Shown: positions 1 to 6,111 of the stretch, in pieces
Position numbering within the stretch: the first letter of the stretch is position 1
Layout of the letters: every line of letters begins with the position of its first letter
Assembly (NCBI GenBank): GCA_015488125.1
Contig: WFOJ01000043.1
Location: 1 to 12,042, forward strand
Direction of reading: 5' to 3'
DNA: 12,042 bases
DNA from: Mariprofundaceae bacterium
GTDB lineage: Bacteria; Pseudomonadota; Zetaproteobacteria; Mariprofundales; Mariprofundaceae
Translations under genes and position numbers: made by a program
The notes under the pieces: generated by a model
Database searches by the model: none
What the model was told of the DNA's origin: nothing
What the model saw: only the letters and a program-made list of their open reading frames with translations

Positions 1-218
1 ATGTCACCAATCCGGCAGCCAAATCAGACCCGGCCAGCCCGATTTATGGCATGCCTGTTCTCGAAGTTGCTAAAGCCCGTAATGTGCTGATCATCAAGCG
101 CTCGCTTTCTGTCGGTTATGCCGGATTGGATAATGATCTGTTCTACATGGATAAAACCATGATGATTTTCGACGATGCCAAGAAAGCCTGTGAAAAAATG
201 GTGCAGGCGCTGGCTTAG
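1..218 (+). CDS. pntB: NAD(P) transhydrogenase subunit beta, C-terminal end (partial)
   Basis: The third forward frame is open from the window edge to a TAG at 216-218 and gives the last 71 residues of PntB. The visible text starts VTNPAA and contains SPIYGMPVLEV, the KRS step and GYAG, which are typical of the NADP-binding domain III of the membrane-bound, proton-translocating transhydrogenase. In the family this domain binds NADP(H) on the cytoplasmic face, and the enzyme uses the proton gradient to drive hydride transfer from NADH to NADP+. The 5' part, including the membrane domain, lies outside the window, so integrity of the gene cannot be judged. The C-terminus ends in the usual place with a short final helix. 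No U-tract terminator follows, so the transcript may read on into the leader of the next gene. Confidence 0.93.
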   Translation, partial: VTNPAAKSDPASPIYGMPVLEVAKARNVLIIKRSLSVGYAGLDNDLFYMDKTMMIFDDAKKACEKMVQALA

Positions 219-251
219 GAGCCTATCGGGCAATCACATCAACAATGCAAT

Positions 252-267
252 TGTGATTTGCATCACA
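252..267 (+). promoter_or_regulatory. Consensus CRP/Vfr-type binding site
   Basis: TGTGA (252-256), six bases, TCACA (263-267) is an exact match to the core CRP palindrome. Its centre at 259.5 lies 41.5 bp upstream of the start expected from the -10 element at 289-294, the geometry of a class II CRP-activated promoter. This is seen in the sequence; binding itself is inferred. Confidence 0.6.
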
Positions 268-285
268 GTCAGGAGCCTTGTATTT

Positions 286-294
286 TACAATAAT
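286..294 (+). promoter_or_regulatory. Candidate -10 elements (TACAAT / AATAAT) of the promoter for the exported repeat protein
   Basis: TACAAT at 286-291 and the overlapping AATAAT at 289-294 each match TATAAT at five of six bases. No good -35 is present at the expected distance, as is usual for class II CRP promoters where the CRP box sits over the -35. The predicted start is near 298-301, giving a leader of about 95 nt. A second possible sigma-70 promoter is TTGACT (325-330), 18 bp, TACACT (349-354). Confidence 0.45.
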
Positions 295-296
295 CG

Positions 297-313
297 CGGA
301 CTCAGGAAGTCCG
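297..313 (+). other. Small hairpin in the leader of the exported repeat protein
   Basis: CGGACT (297-302), loop CAGGA, AGTCCG (308-313) forms a perfect 6-bp stem at the predicted transcript 5' end. It lies inside a wider inverted repeat, AGGAGCC at 271-277 and GGCTCCT at 319-325. A stabilising 5' hairpin or a protein site are both possible; no function can be assigned. Confidence 0.35.
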
Positions 314-393
314 AGCGTGGCTCCTTGACTTCAGATGTGGGCAGTATCTACACTGTCGCCCGCTCAACATACAATATGTTCAGGAGGAACGAT

Positions 394-990
394 ATGACCA
401 AGTGGATGATTTCGGCAATTCTCTCCCTGTTTTTTGTGGCAGGAATTGGTATTGTCAGCTATGATCATGGTTCACTTGCAATCAACAGTGCTATTGCTGG
501 TGGCAGTGATCAGTCCGGGGATAATGACAAGTCCAAAGATAGCGAAACGTCCAAGGATAGTGACAAATCCAAGGATAGTGGCAAAGCTGATGATAGCAGC
601 GCAGCCTCATCGTGCGATTACCCGAAGGGCATTGTTTGTGTTTGTAATGATGCCTGTGTTAACACAACAACTACAACCACAACCACAGATAATGGCAAGG
701 CTGATGACAAATCCAGTGATACCACTGACAACAAGTCTGGCGACAAATCAGGCGACAAGTCCAAGTCTGATAGTGATGACGACAAGTCTGGTAGTGCGGC
801 AGCCAGTAATGGTGTAGCCTGCACCTGTATTGATGGTAGCTCTGGCATGCTGTACAACAGTGCTGGTCCGGGCACAGCGGCTGGCGCTGGTGCTGGTACT
901 GGTGCTGCTCTGACGCTGGTACCCAATACCAGTGCTGCCGGTGGTGGCGCTTCTACTGGTGGCTCATTCCGCGAAATTAGCGGCCAGTAA
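394..990 (+). CDS. Exported low-complexity Ser/Asp/Lys repeat protein with Cys pairs, function unknown
   Basis: I do not recognise a family. The 198-aa product starts at ATG 394, chosen because AGGAGG (382-387) lies 6 nt upstream; the frame stays open to 175 but that part overlaps pntB. Residues 5-23 are a hydrophobic segment and a signal-peptidase-like AIA site follows at 33-35, so export to the periplasm or outside is likely. The rest falls into blocks: a Ser/Asp/Lys-rich segment with three tandem 6-residue units starting SKDS (47-64), a Cys cluster (C74, C82, C84, C88), eight Thr (91-98), a second Asp/Lys/Ser segment (99-133), a second Cys pair (C143, C145) and a Gly/Ala/Thr-rich tail (157-191). 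The two CxC modules look related to each other. The gene stands alone between a CRP-type promoter and a strong terminator. Metal binding, a surface matrix role or a disulfide-stabilised linker are guesses only. Confidence 0.75.
   Translation: MTKWMISAILSLFFVAGIGIVSYDHGSLAINSAIAGGSDQSGDNDKSKDSETSKDSDKSKDSGKADDSSAASSCDYPKGIVCVCNDACVNTTTTTTTTDNGKADDKSSDTTDNKSGDKSGDKSKSDSDDDKSGSAAASNGVACTCIDGSSGMLYNSAGPGTAAGAGAGTGAALTLVPNTSAAGGGASTGGSFREISGQ
532..585 (+). repeat. Three tandem 18-bp coding repeats (SKDSxx units)
   Basis: Units at 532-549, 550-567 and 568-585 encode SKDSET, SKDSDK and SKDSGK. Units two and three differ at one base, unit one at a few more, which suggests growth by slippage. A shorter 12-bp repeat coding KSGD follows near 733-756. 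Confidence 0.8.
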
Positions 991-1012
991 GTCCTTCGTT
1001 GATCTGCGTGAT

Positions 1013-1042
1013 AGCACCCTCCTTATGGAGGGTGCTTTTTTA
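1013..1042 (+). terminator. Rho-independent terminator after the exported repeat protein
   Basis: AGCACCCTCC (1013-1022), loop TTAT, GGAGGGTGCT (1027-1036) is a perfect 10-bp stem followed by six T (1036-1041). It sits 23 nt after the stop codon and isolates the gene from the downstream transporter. Confidence 0.93.
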
Positions 1043-1223
1043 TCTGTTGATGCGTATCTTTTTGCTCTTTCCTGCTGTGTAATGGCACTCTTGACGATGC
1101 CCGTCGTCGATATATCCCCATACTTCCTCTGTGCCGGTGGCGTATGCTTGCCGACAATTCGCGATTCATCATTTTTTAAGCATGGCCGGAGACGATGGCG
1201 TGATTTTGTTGTAGGGAGCTTTC

Positions 1224-2756
1224 GTGATTCAATTGTATGATCAGCATGCCTATAAGGCCAAGGATGATATTCTTTCTGGCCTGACAGTGGCACTGGCACT
1301 GGTACCGGAGGCTGTGGCCTTTGCTTTTGTGGCTCACGTTGATCCGCTGGTTGGTCTGTATGCCGTCTTTATGGTGGGGCTGATCACCTCGCTAATTGGT
1401 GGCCGACCCGGTATGATTTCCGGAGCTACGGGGTCACTGGCTGTCGTCATGGTGGCGCTGGTTGCCGATCATGGCGTAGAGTATTTATTTGCCACGGTGG
1501 TACTGATGGGAATTTTCCAGATCCTGTTTGGTCTGCTGCGCCTGGGTAAATTTATTCGCATGGTCCCCTATCCCGTCATGCTTGGCTTCGTGAACGGTTT
1601 GGCGATCGTTATTTTTCTTGCCCAGCTACAACACTTTCAGGTCACGGATGCCAGTGGCACTACACAATGGATGCAGGGTGAAGAACTGGGAGTTATGTTA
1701 GGGCTGGTGGGCCTGACCATGGGGATTATGTATTTTTTGCCTAAAATCACTCGTGCCGTACCAGCCGGGCTGGTAGCCATTGTTGCCGTTACCCTACTGG
1801 CCTGGCAGGCGCAACTGGATACCCGCACTGTTGGTAGTATTGCCACGATTGCTGGTGACCTTCCCTCCTTTCATATACCAATGGTTGAGCTTAATCTGGA
1901 AACCCTGAAAATCATTACCCCCTACGCCCTCATTCTGGCGCTGATCGGGCTGATTGAGTCTTTGTTGACGATGACAGTGATTGATGAAATGACTGGCACC
2001 CGAGGGCAGGGCAATCGCGTCTGCCTGGGGCAAGGAGTGGCCAATGTCACCACCGGTTTCTTTGGTGGCATGGGCGGCTGTGCCATGATTGGCCAGAGCA
2101 TGATCAACATTTCCTCCGGCGGTCAGCGTAATCTTTCAGGCATTGCGGCTGCATTGTTTTTGCTGGCATTTATTCTTTATGCTTCATCGTGGATCGAAAT
2201 GATCCCTGTCGCTGCCCTGGTTGGCGTGATGTTTATGGTGGTGATCGGCACCTTTGAATGGGGAAGCTTTAATTTGCTGAATAAAATCCCGCGCTCGGAT
2301 TCTTTTGTGGGTATTCTGGTGGCGGTAGTGACCGTGGCTTCTGATCTCGCCATTGCCGTGATTGTCGGGGTGATTGCTTCAGCACTGGTATTTGCCTGGA
2401 AGCATGCTTCGCAAATCAGCGTGATTATCGAAGATACAGAAGATGAAGAGCGCATTTACCATGTGCATGGACCTTTGTTTTTCGCTTCGGCTCACCGTTT
2501 CCATGAGTTATTTACACCGGAAGATGACCCTGAGCATGTCATTGTTGATTTCTCTCACTCCCGCGTTGCCGATCACTCGGCGATTGATGCCATCGACAAA
2601 CTCAGCGAGCGTTACAGCAAAGCGGGACGTCAATTGCGTTTGCGTCATCTTAGCCCGGATTGCCGACAATTACTGACGAAGGCAGGTGAACTGGTCGAGG
2701 TTAACGTTGAGGAAGACCCTCGCTATCGGGTAGCTGACGACCGCCTGGCTCAGTAG
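1224..2756 (+). CDS. SulP/SLC26-family inorganic anion transporter with C-terminal STAS domain
   Basis: The 510-aa product is an inner-membrane secondary transporter. GTG at 1224 is chosen because AGGGAG (1213-1218) lies 5 nt upstream and the N-terminus fits the family. Residues 18-70 carry the SulP signature: GLTVALALVPEA in the first membrane helix, then PLVGLY and GGRPGMISGATGS. About a dozen hydrophobic segments run to residue 395. A STAS domain fills about 410-500, with the strand-loop HVIVDFSHSRVADHSAIDAI near 437-456, the site where partners or nucleotides bind in related domains. Sulfate, bicarbonate, nitrate and other anions are all known SulP substrates and the sequence does not choose among them. 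No carbonic anhydrase or sulfur gene is adjacent. The last 56 bp overlap the convergent TVP38 gene and no terminator is seen. Confidence 0.92.
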   Translation: MIQLYDQHAYKAKDDILSGLTVALALVPEAVAFAFVAHVDPLVGLYAVFMVGLITSLIGGRPGMISGATGSLAVVMVALVADHGVEYLFATVVLMGIFQILFGLLRLGKFIRMVPYPVMLGFVNGLAIVIFLAQLQHFQVTDASGTTQWMQGEELGVMLGLVGLTMGIMYFLPKITRAVPAGLVAIVAVTLLAWQAQLDTRTVGSIATIAGDLPSFHIPMVELNLETLKIITPYALILALIGLIESLLTMTVIDEMTGTRGQGNRVCLGQGVANVTTGFFGGMGGCAMIGQSMINISSGGQRNLSGIAAALFLLAFILYASSWIEMIPVAALVGVMFMVVIGTFEWGSFNLLNKIPRSDSFVGILVAVVTVASDLAIAVIVGVIASALVFAWKHASQISVIIEDTEDEERIYHVHGPLFFASAHRFHELFTPEDDPEHVIVDFSHSRVADHSAIDAIDKLSERYSKAGRQLRLRHLSPDCRQLLTKAGELVEVNVEEDPRYRVADDRLAQ

Positions 2757-3474
2757 TGCTGATGTCACCGTCTTTCCTGGTCTTCTGCCAGCGATACATC
2801 AGTGGAATCAATGATAACAGAGCGAGCCCGCCCAGCGCGATCATGATTTCCGGCGTCATCACAGCAGCCAACGACCAGCCTTTCTGCTGATCCAATAGGG
2901 ATTGCAGACCGGCTCCGGCAAAAGCAAACACAAAGGTCGCAGGCATAATGCCCAGTAACGTGGCGAACACGTACACACGCAAGGATACGCCGAGAAACGC
3001 TGGCGCCAGATTTACAAGAAAAAACGGAAACAAAGGTACCAAGCGCAACATCAGCAAATAATGGAAGGCATTGCGGGCAAACCCCTGCTGAAACGCCCGC
3101 AAATGGCCGCTTCCCACGCGAGCCAGCAGCCAGTCACCCCAGGTGCTTTTAGCCAGTAAAAAAAGTCCTGTCGCGCCGAGGGTGGCCGCCACCACGGCCA
3201 GGATGCCGCCCAGCCAGCCACCGAACAAAAAGCCACCCGTCACCGTCATGATGGTACCGCCAGGCAGAGAAAACACCACCAGTACAATATACAGCGATAC
3301 ATACATCGCCATGGTCAGCAAAACATGCTGATCGTAAAACGCCTGCAAGCGGGCATGTTGTTCCCGCAGGGTTTGTAGCTGTAACCAGGATTGCACATCA
3401 TAGGCAAAAAACAGTGTGACACCCAGCATCAGTATGAGCAATGGCAGGATACGTTGTAATCGCTGGCGATTCAT
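2701..3474 (-). CDS. TVP38/TMEM64-family (SNARE-associated/DedA-like) membrane protein
   Basis: The 257-aa product has a membrane anchor at 7-25 and further hydrophobic segments at about 52-70, 76-108, 138-160, 164-190 and 205-228. The family core is clear: SLPGGTIMTVTGGFLFG (69-85) and RLVPLFPFFLVNLAPAFLG (144-162), with G and P residues at the re-entrant positions known from DedA/TVP38 proteins, which are linked to lipid scrambling and membrane homeostasis. The C-terminal 30 residues are polar. The ATG (3474-3472) overlaps the TGA of the upstream gene as ATGA, with GAGGTG just upstream, so translation is probably coupled to the cupredoxin-like protein. The 3' end runs 56 bp into the opposite-strand SulP gene. 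The substrate is unknown. Confidence 0.87.
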   Translation of the reverse strand: MNRQRLQRILPLLILMLGVTLFFAYDVQSWLQLQTLREQHARLQAFYDQHVLLTMAMYVSLYIVLVVFSLPGGTIMTVTGGFLFGGWLGGILAVVAATLGATGLFLLAKSTWGDWLLARVGSGHLRAFQQGFARNAFHYLLMLRLVPLFPFFLVNLAPAFLGVSLRVYVFATLLGIMPATFVFAFAGAGLQSLLDQQKGWSLAAVMTPEIMIALGGLALLSLIPLMYRWQKTRKDGDISTTEPGGRQLPDSEGLPQR

Positions 3475-3899
3475 GGTATCACCTCAAGGGCATAATCGGG
3501 TGTGGGATTCAATGGACACGAATAGCGGTAATGCCCTGGTTTCAGGTGAATGGGGTAATCACGGTAAGTGCCCATTTTAATGCCGCCACCGGCAACTGAT
3601 GGTAGCAATAAACGATCAAGGCCAGCGCCTCGCAACCAGAAACCCAGTTCATAGGGAACATTATCATTATGGATGCGAAACACATAGTCGCCAGCCCTCA
3701 GGTGCATCACCTTGCTGTGTTGCAAGCGCTGTTCGCCAGAGCGTTGGTTAATGCGCTTGCAATCTTCAGCGCGCTGTGCCTGGTAATGCCAATTGTTCCC
3801 TTCAGCCTCGATAAATTGGCACGACTTCTGATGCCAGCTGATGACTTCCTGTGCCTGTGACGTCAGCGGCGATAACAGCAAGAGCATAAATAACAACAT
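3471..3899 (-). CDS. Small exported protein, possibly cupredoxin-like
   Basis: The 142-aa product starts at an ATG preceded 6 nt upstream by AGGAGG (3911-3906). Residues 1-16 form a signal peptide with a SQA cleavage site, so the mature protein is periplasmic. The C-terminal half (66-141) has the beta-strand rhythm of a cupredoxin: RAGDYVFRIHNDNVPYELGF, a glycine-rich loop, then LKPGHYRYSCPLNPTPDY. C128 is where the copper-ligand Cys would sit, but the expected His in the NxxPH strand is a Tyr (Y83) and no His follows C128, so a classic type 1 copper site is absent. C27 and C47 lie before this domain. The gene follows folC by 50 bp and is coupled to the TVP38 gene, which suggests a joint envelope role. 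The fold call is an inference from motif spacing only. Confidence 0.6.
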   Translation of the reverse strand: MLLFMLLLLSPLTSQAQEVISWHQKSCQFIEAEGNNWHYQAQRAEDCKRINQRSGEQRLQHSKVMHLRAGDYVFRIHNDNVPYELGFWLRGAGLDRLLLPSVAGGGIKMGTYRDYPIHLKPGHYRYSCPLNPTPDYALEVIP

Positions 3900-3949
3900 A
3901 ACACACCTCCTGCCGGTAGTCGTTGTGGATGCGCATTGCTTACAGCAGG

Positions 3950-5080
3950 CTACGAGGATTCAAGCACAGCGGCGACCGTCTGGAATGAACCGAGTACCAG
4001 GTATTCACCGCGAGGGTTGTTATCGATCATGCGGGCCAGTGCCTGTCGTGTTGTTTCCCGGTGAGCATGCAACGGTGGATGGAGATGCCGAAATCTGTGA
4101 GCCCATGGCTTCAGGCATGCCGCTGCAGTGGCCAGTTGGCGATCTTCCCGCGTCACCAGCAATATACCGTCGAAGATAACGGCACGCTGCCGGCACCATT
4201 GCGCAACAGCCTCCAGCCCTGGCGCATTATGCCCTACATCCAACCAGATATGCGCCTTTCCCCGGCAAATACGCTGTAAACGTCCGGTTACCTGCGTGGC
4301 ACAAATCGCCTGCTGTGCATGTGTAGCAGCAAGCAAGCCGTCTCGTTGCAGGGTTTGCATGGCAGCCAGGGCCAACGAGGCATTATCCTGCTGATGTGCG
4401 CCGGGCATGCGGCATATCAGATGCTTGTTTCGGGGTACCAGTTGCAATGCCGGATGATGTTGCTGAAGCACGGCAAGTGCTTCCGGCGCTTGTGTTGCAG
4501 CGCCGGTCAGCGCCCAGCGGCAACCATGCATGGCCCAGGCTTTTTCTTCCGCAATGGCCGCCAGTGTTTCTCCCAGCCAGGCCTGGTGATCCAGACCAAT
4601 CGGGGTAATGAGTGCCATGTCGGCGGGGATGGCCGTGCAGGTATCCAGCCGTGCTCCCACACCGGCTTCGATAACCTCAGCTTCCACCTCATGGCGGGCA
4701 AACAGATCAAGCGCCAACGCGGCGCTGGTTTCGAAAGGCGATGTGCCTGCGGCCTCTGCCTGCGGTACAATTCGCTGTAGCGCCTGCAATAAGCCATCAT
4801 CAGCTACCGGTTCGCCATCAAGGCGAATGCGTTCGTTAAAACGCAATAGATGCGGTGAGCTGTACAGTCCGACGCGCCAGCCCGCAGCCTGCAATGCGGC
4901 AGCCAGCATATGCGCGGTTGAACCTTTGCCATTAGTGCCTGCCACGCGAATGCGCAGGCGTGGACGCGGCAAGTCAAGCGCCGACAACAAACGACAAAAG
5001 CGCGCATGACCCGGACGATAGTCCATATCCGCCTGCGGCTGTTGCAGGCGTTCAAGCCATTGCTGAAGTTGCGTCTTCAG
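3950..5080 (-). CDS. folC: Bifunctional folylpolyglutamate synthase / dihydrofolate synthase, likely CTG start
   Basis: FolC adds glutamate to dihydropteroate and to folates in the cytoplasm. The ATP loop VAGTNGKGST is at 46-55 (counted from the CTG), followed by GLYSSPHL and FNERIR, GVGARLD, the catalytic-domain DH pair, and a C-terminal Mur-ligase domain with LDVGHNAPG and the final VLGSFQTVAAV. At 376 aa it is shorter than the 422 aa of E. coli. The first ATG in frame (5026) would remove the conserved first helix, LQQWLERL, which matches the WLSYLENL region of E. coli FolC. Between the in-frame TAA (5092-5090) and that ATG there is no ATG, GTG or TTG; the only reasonable start is CTG at 5080-5078, which overlaps the accD stop as CTGA. 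A start at 5026 giving 358 aa remains possible. It lies in the accD cluster. Confidence 0.88.
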   Translation of the reverse strand: MKTQLQQWLERLQQPQADMDYRPGHARFCRLLSALDLPRPRLRIRVAGTNGKGSTAHMLAAALQAAGWRVGLYSSPHLLRFNERIRLDGEPVADDGLLQALQRIVPQAEAAGTSPFETSAALALDLFARHEVEAEVIEAGVGARLDTCTAIPADMALITPIGLDHQAWLGETLAAIAEEKAWAMHGCRWALTGAATQAPEALAVLQQHHPALQLVPRNKHLICRMPGAHQQDNASLALAAMQTLQRDGLLAATHAQQAICATQVTGRLQRICRGKAHIWLDVGHNAPGLEAVAQWCRQRAVIFDGILLVTREDRQLATAAACLKPWAHRFRHLHPPLHAHRETTRQALARMIDNNPRGEYLVLGSFQTVAAVLESS

Positions 5081-5937
5081 TGATGTTGCTTATAACTGAA
5101 GGCTGTCAGGTGGCCAAGCAAGGTATGCAGGTAGGCGCGTTGTTCGCGACGATCCACCACCGCATCAATCAGGCCGTGTTCGAGCAGAAACTCAGCGCGC
5201 TGAAAGCCCTCAGGGAGTTTTGAGCCGACGGTTTCCTGAATGACGCGAGGCCCGGCAAAACCGATCAGCGCGCCTGGTTCGGCAATGATCACATCGCCCA
5301 GCCAGGCCACAGAAGCAGAGACACCCCCCATGGTCGGGTCGGTCAATAAGCAGACAAAGGGAATTTTGTGTTCATGAAGCTGATTAACCATGGCCGAGGT
5401 CTTGGCCATTTGCATCAGCGATAACATGCTTTCCTGCATGCGTGCTCCGCCAGAAGCGCATACCAGCAAATAAGGGCATTGACGACGCAGGGCCCGCTCC
5501 ATGCCCAGCACGATTTTTTCACCGGCTACCGAACCCATGCTGCCGCCCATATAGGCAAATTCGAAAATGGAAGCTGAAATCAACGTACCCTGGATATGTG
5601 CCAGGTAATTACGCACTGAATCGCCTTCACCAGCTTTTTTATCAGCCTCTTTGAGGCGATCCTTGTAACGTTTGAGATCCTTGAAGTTCAGGACATCAAC
5701 CGAACGCAGTTCCGTATCCCGTTGCTCAAAGCCTTCATCAAAAAGAAACCCGGCCCGTTCCGCTGCACTGATACGCAGGTGTTGGTCGCAGCGCGGGCAG
5801 ACCATGGCACTGCGCATCAGTTCCTTGTTGTACAGTGTTTCGTTACAGCCGTTGCATTTGATCCAGATACCCTCAGGCGTATCGTTAGACGAGAGAATTG
5901 CTCGTGGACTTTCAATCAGACGGGTTAACCAGTTCAT
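5077..5937 (-). CDS. accD: Acetyl-CoA carboxylase carboxyltransferase subunit beta
   Basis: AccD pairs with AccA to move the carboxyl group from biotin to acetyl-CoA, giving malonyl-CoA for fatty acid synthesis. The 286-aa product begins MNWLTRLIES, which matches the family N-terminus. An in-frame TTG 18 nt upstream is less likely, because AAAGGG lies between the two at a reasonable distance from the ATG. The zinc ribbon is complete: C28, C31, C47 and C50. The crotonase-type core follows with ASGGARMQES, PTMGGVSAS and GALIGFAGPRVIQETVG, which form the acetyl-CoA pocket and oxyanion hole. The C-terminus is a little shorter than the 304 aa of E. coli. A terminator separates it from pnp upstream, so its promoter must be within 5938-6053. 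folC follows with an overlapping stop. Confidence 0.96.
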   Translation of the reverse strand: MNWLTRLIESPRAILSSNDTPEGIWIKCNGCNETLYNKELMRSAMVCPRCDQHLRISAAERAGFLFDEGFEQRDTELRSVDVLNFKDLKRYKDRLKEADKKAGEGDSVRNYLAHIQGTLISASIFEFAYMGGSMGSVAGEKIVLGMERALRRQCPYLLVCASGGARMQESMLSLMQMAKTSAMVNQLHEHKIPFVCLLTDPTMGGVSASVAWLGDVIIAEPGALIGFAGPRVIQETVGSKLPEGFQRAEFLLEHGLIDAVVDRREQRAYLHTLLGHLTAFSYKQHH

Positions 5938-6053
5938 GCTACCAATCCCTTTCAAGGCTGCGAAACAGCCTGCTCATATGCGAAGGCAAGGCTATGACTC
6001 CTTGTTGGAATAGCAACCGCCGCAGAGCAGTTGCACTTCAACGTTTTCAAGAC

Positions 6054-6084
6054 AAAAAACAGGGGCAGATAGCGCTGCCCCTGT
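6054..6084 (-). terminator. Rho-independent terminator after pnp
   Basis: On the minus strand ACAGGGGCAG (6084-6075), loop CGCTAT, CTGCCCCTGT (6068-6059) is a perfect 10-bp stem followed by six T (6059-6054). It begins 27 nt after the pnp stop and separates pnp from accD. Confidence 0.93.
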
Positions 6085-6111
6085 GTCCATCCCTACAGTG
6101 AGGAAGACTGG

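Noticed and set aside
175..393. In-frame N-terminal extension of the exported repeat protein back to 175
   Set aside because: It overlaps the pntB 3' end, crosses the CRP box and promoter, and the ATG at 394 has an ideal AGGAGG and a signal-like start.
664..687. ACA/ACC run as a phase-variable microsatellite
   Set aside because: The triplets are mixed and unit changes would keep the frame, so no on-off switching is expected.
618..926. Antisense frame of about 100 aa opposite the repeat protein
   Set aside because: It is low-complexity Ser/Pro/Val text that mirrors the repeats on the other strand; no ribosome site.
1097..1118. Possible SulP promoter, TTGACG at 1091-1096 with TATATC or TATCCC
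   Set aside because: Spacing is 14 or 16 bp and the -10 match is poor, so I did not list it as a feature.
5938..5955. TTG start for AccD six codons upstream
   Set aside because: The ATG at 5937 gives the family N-terminus and has a usable AAGGG upstream.
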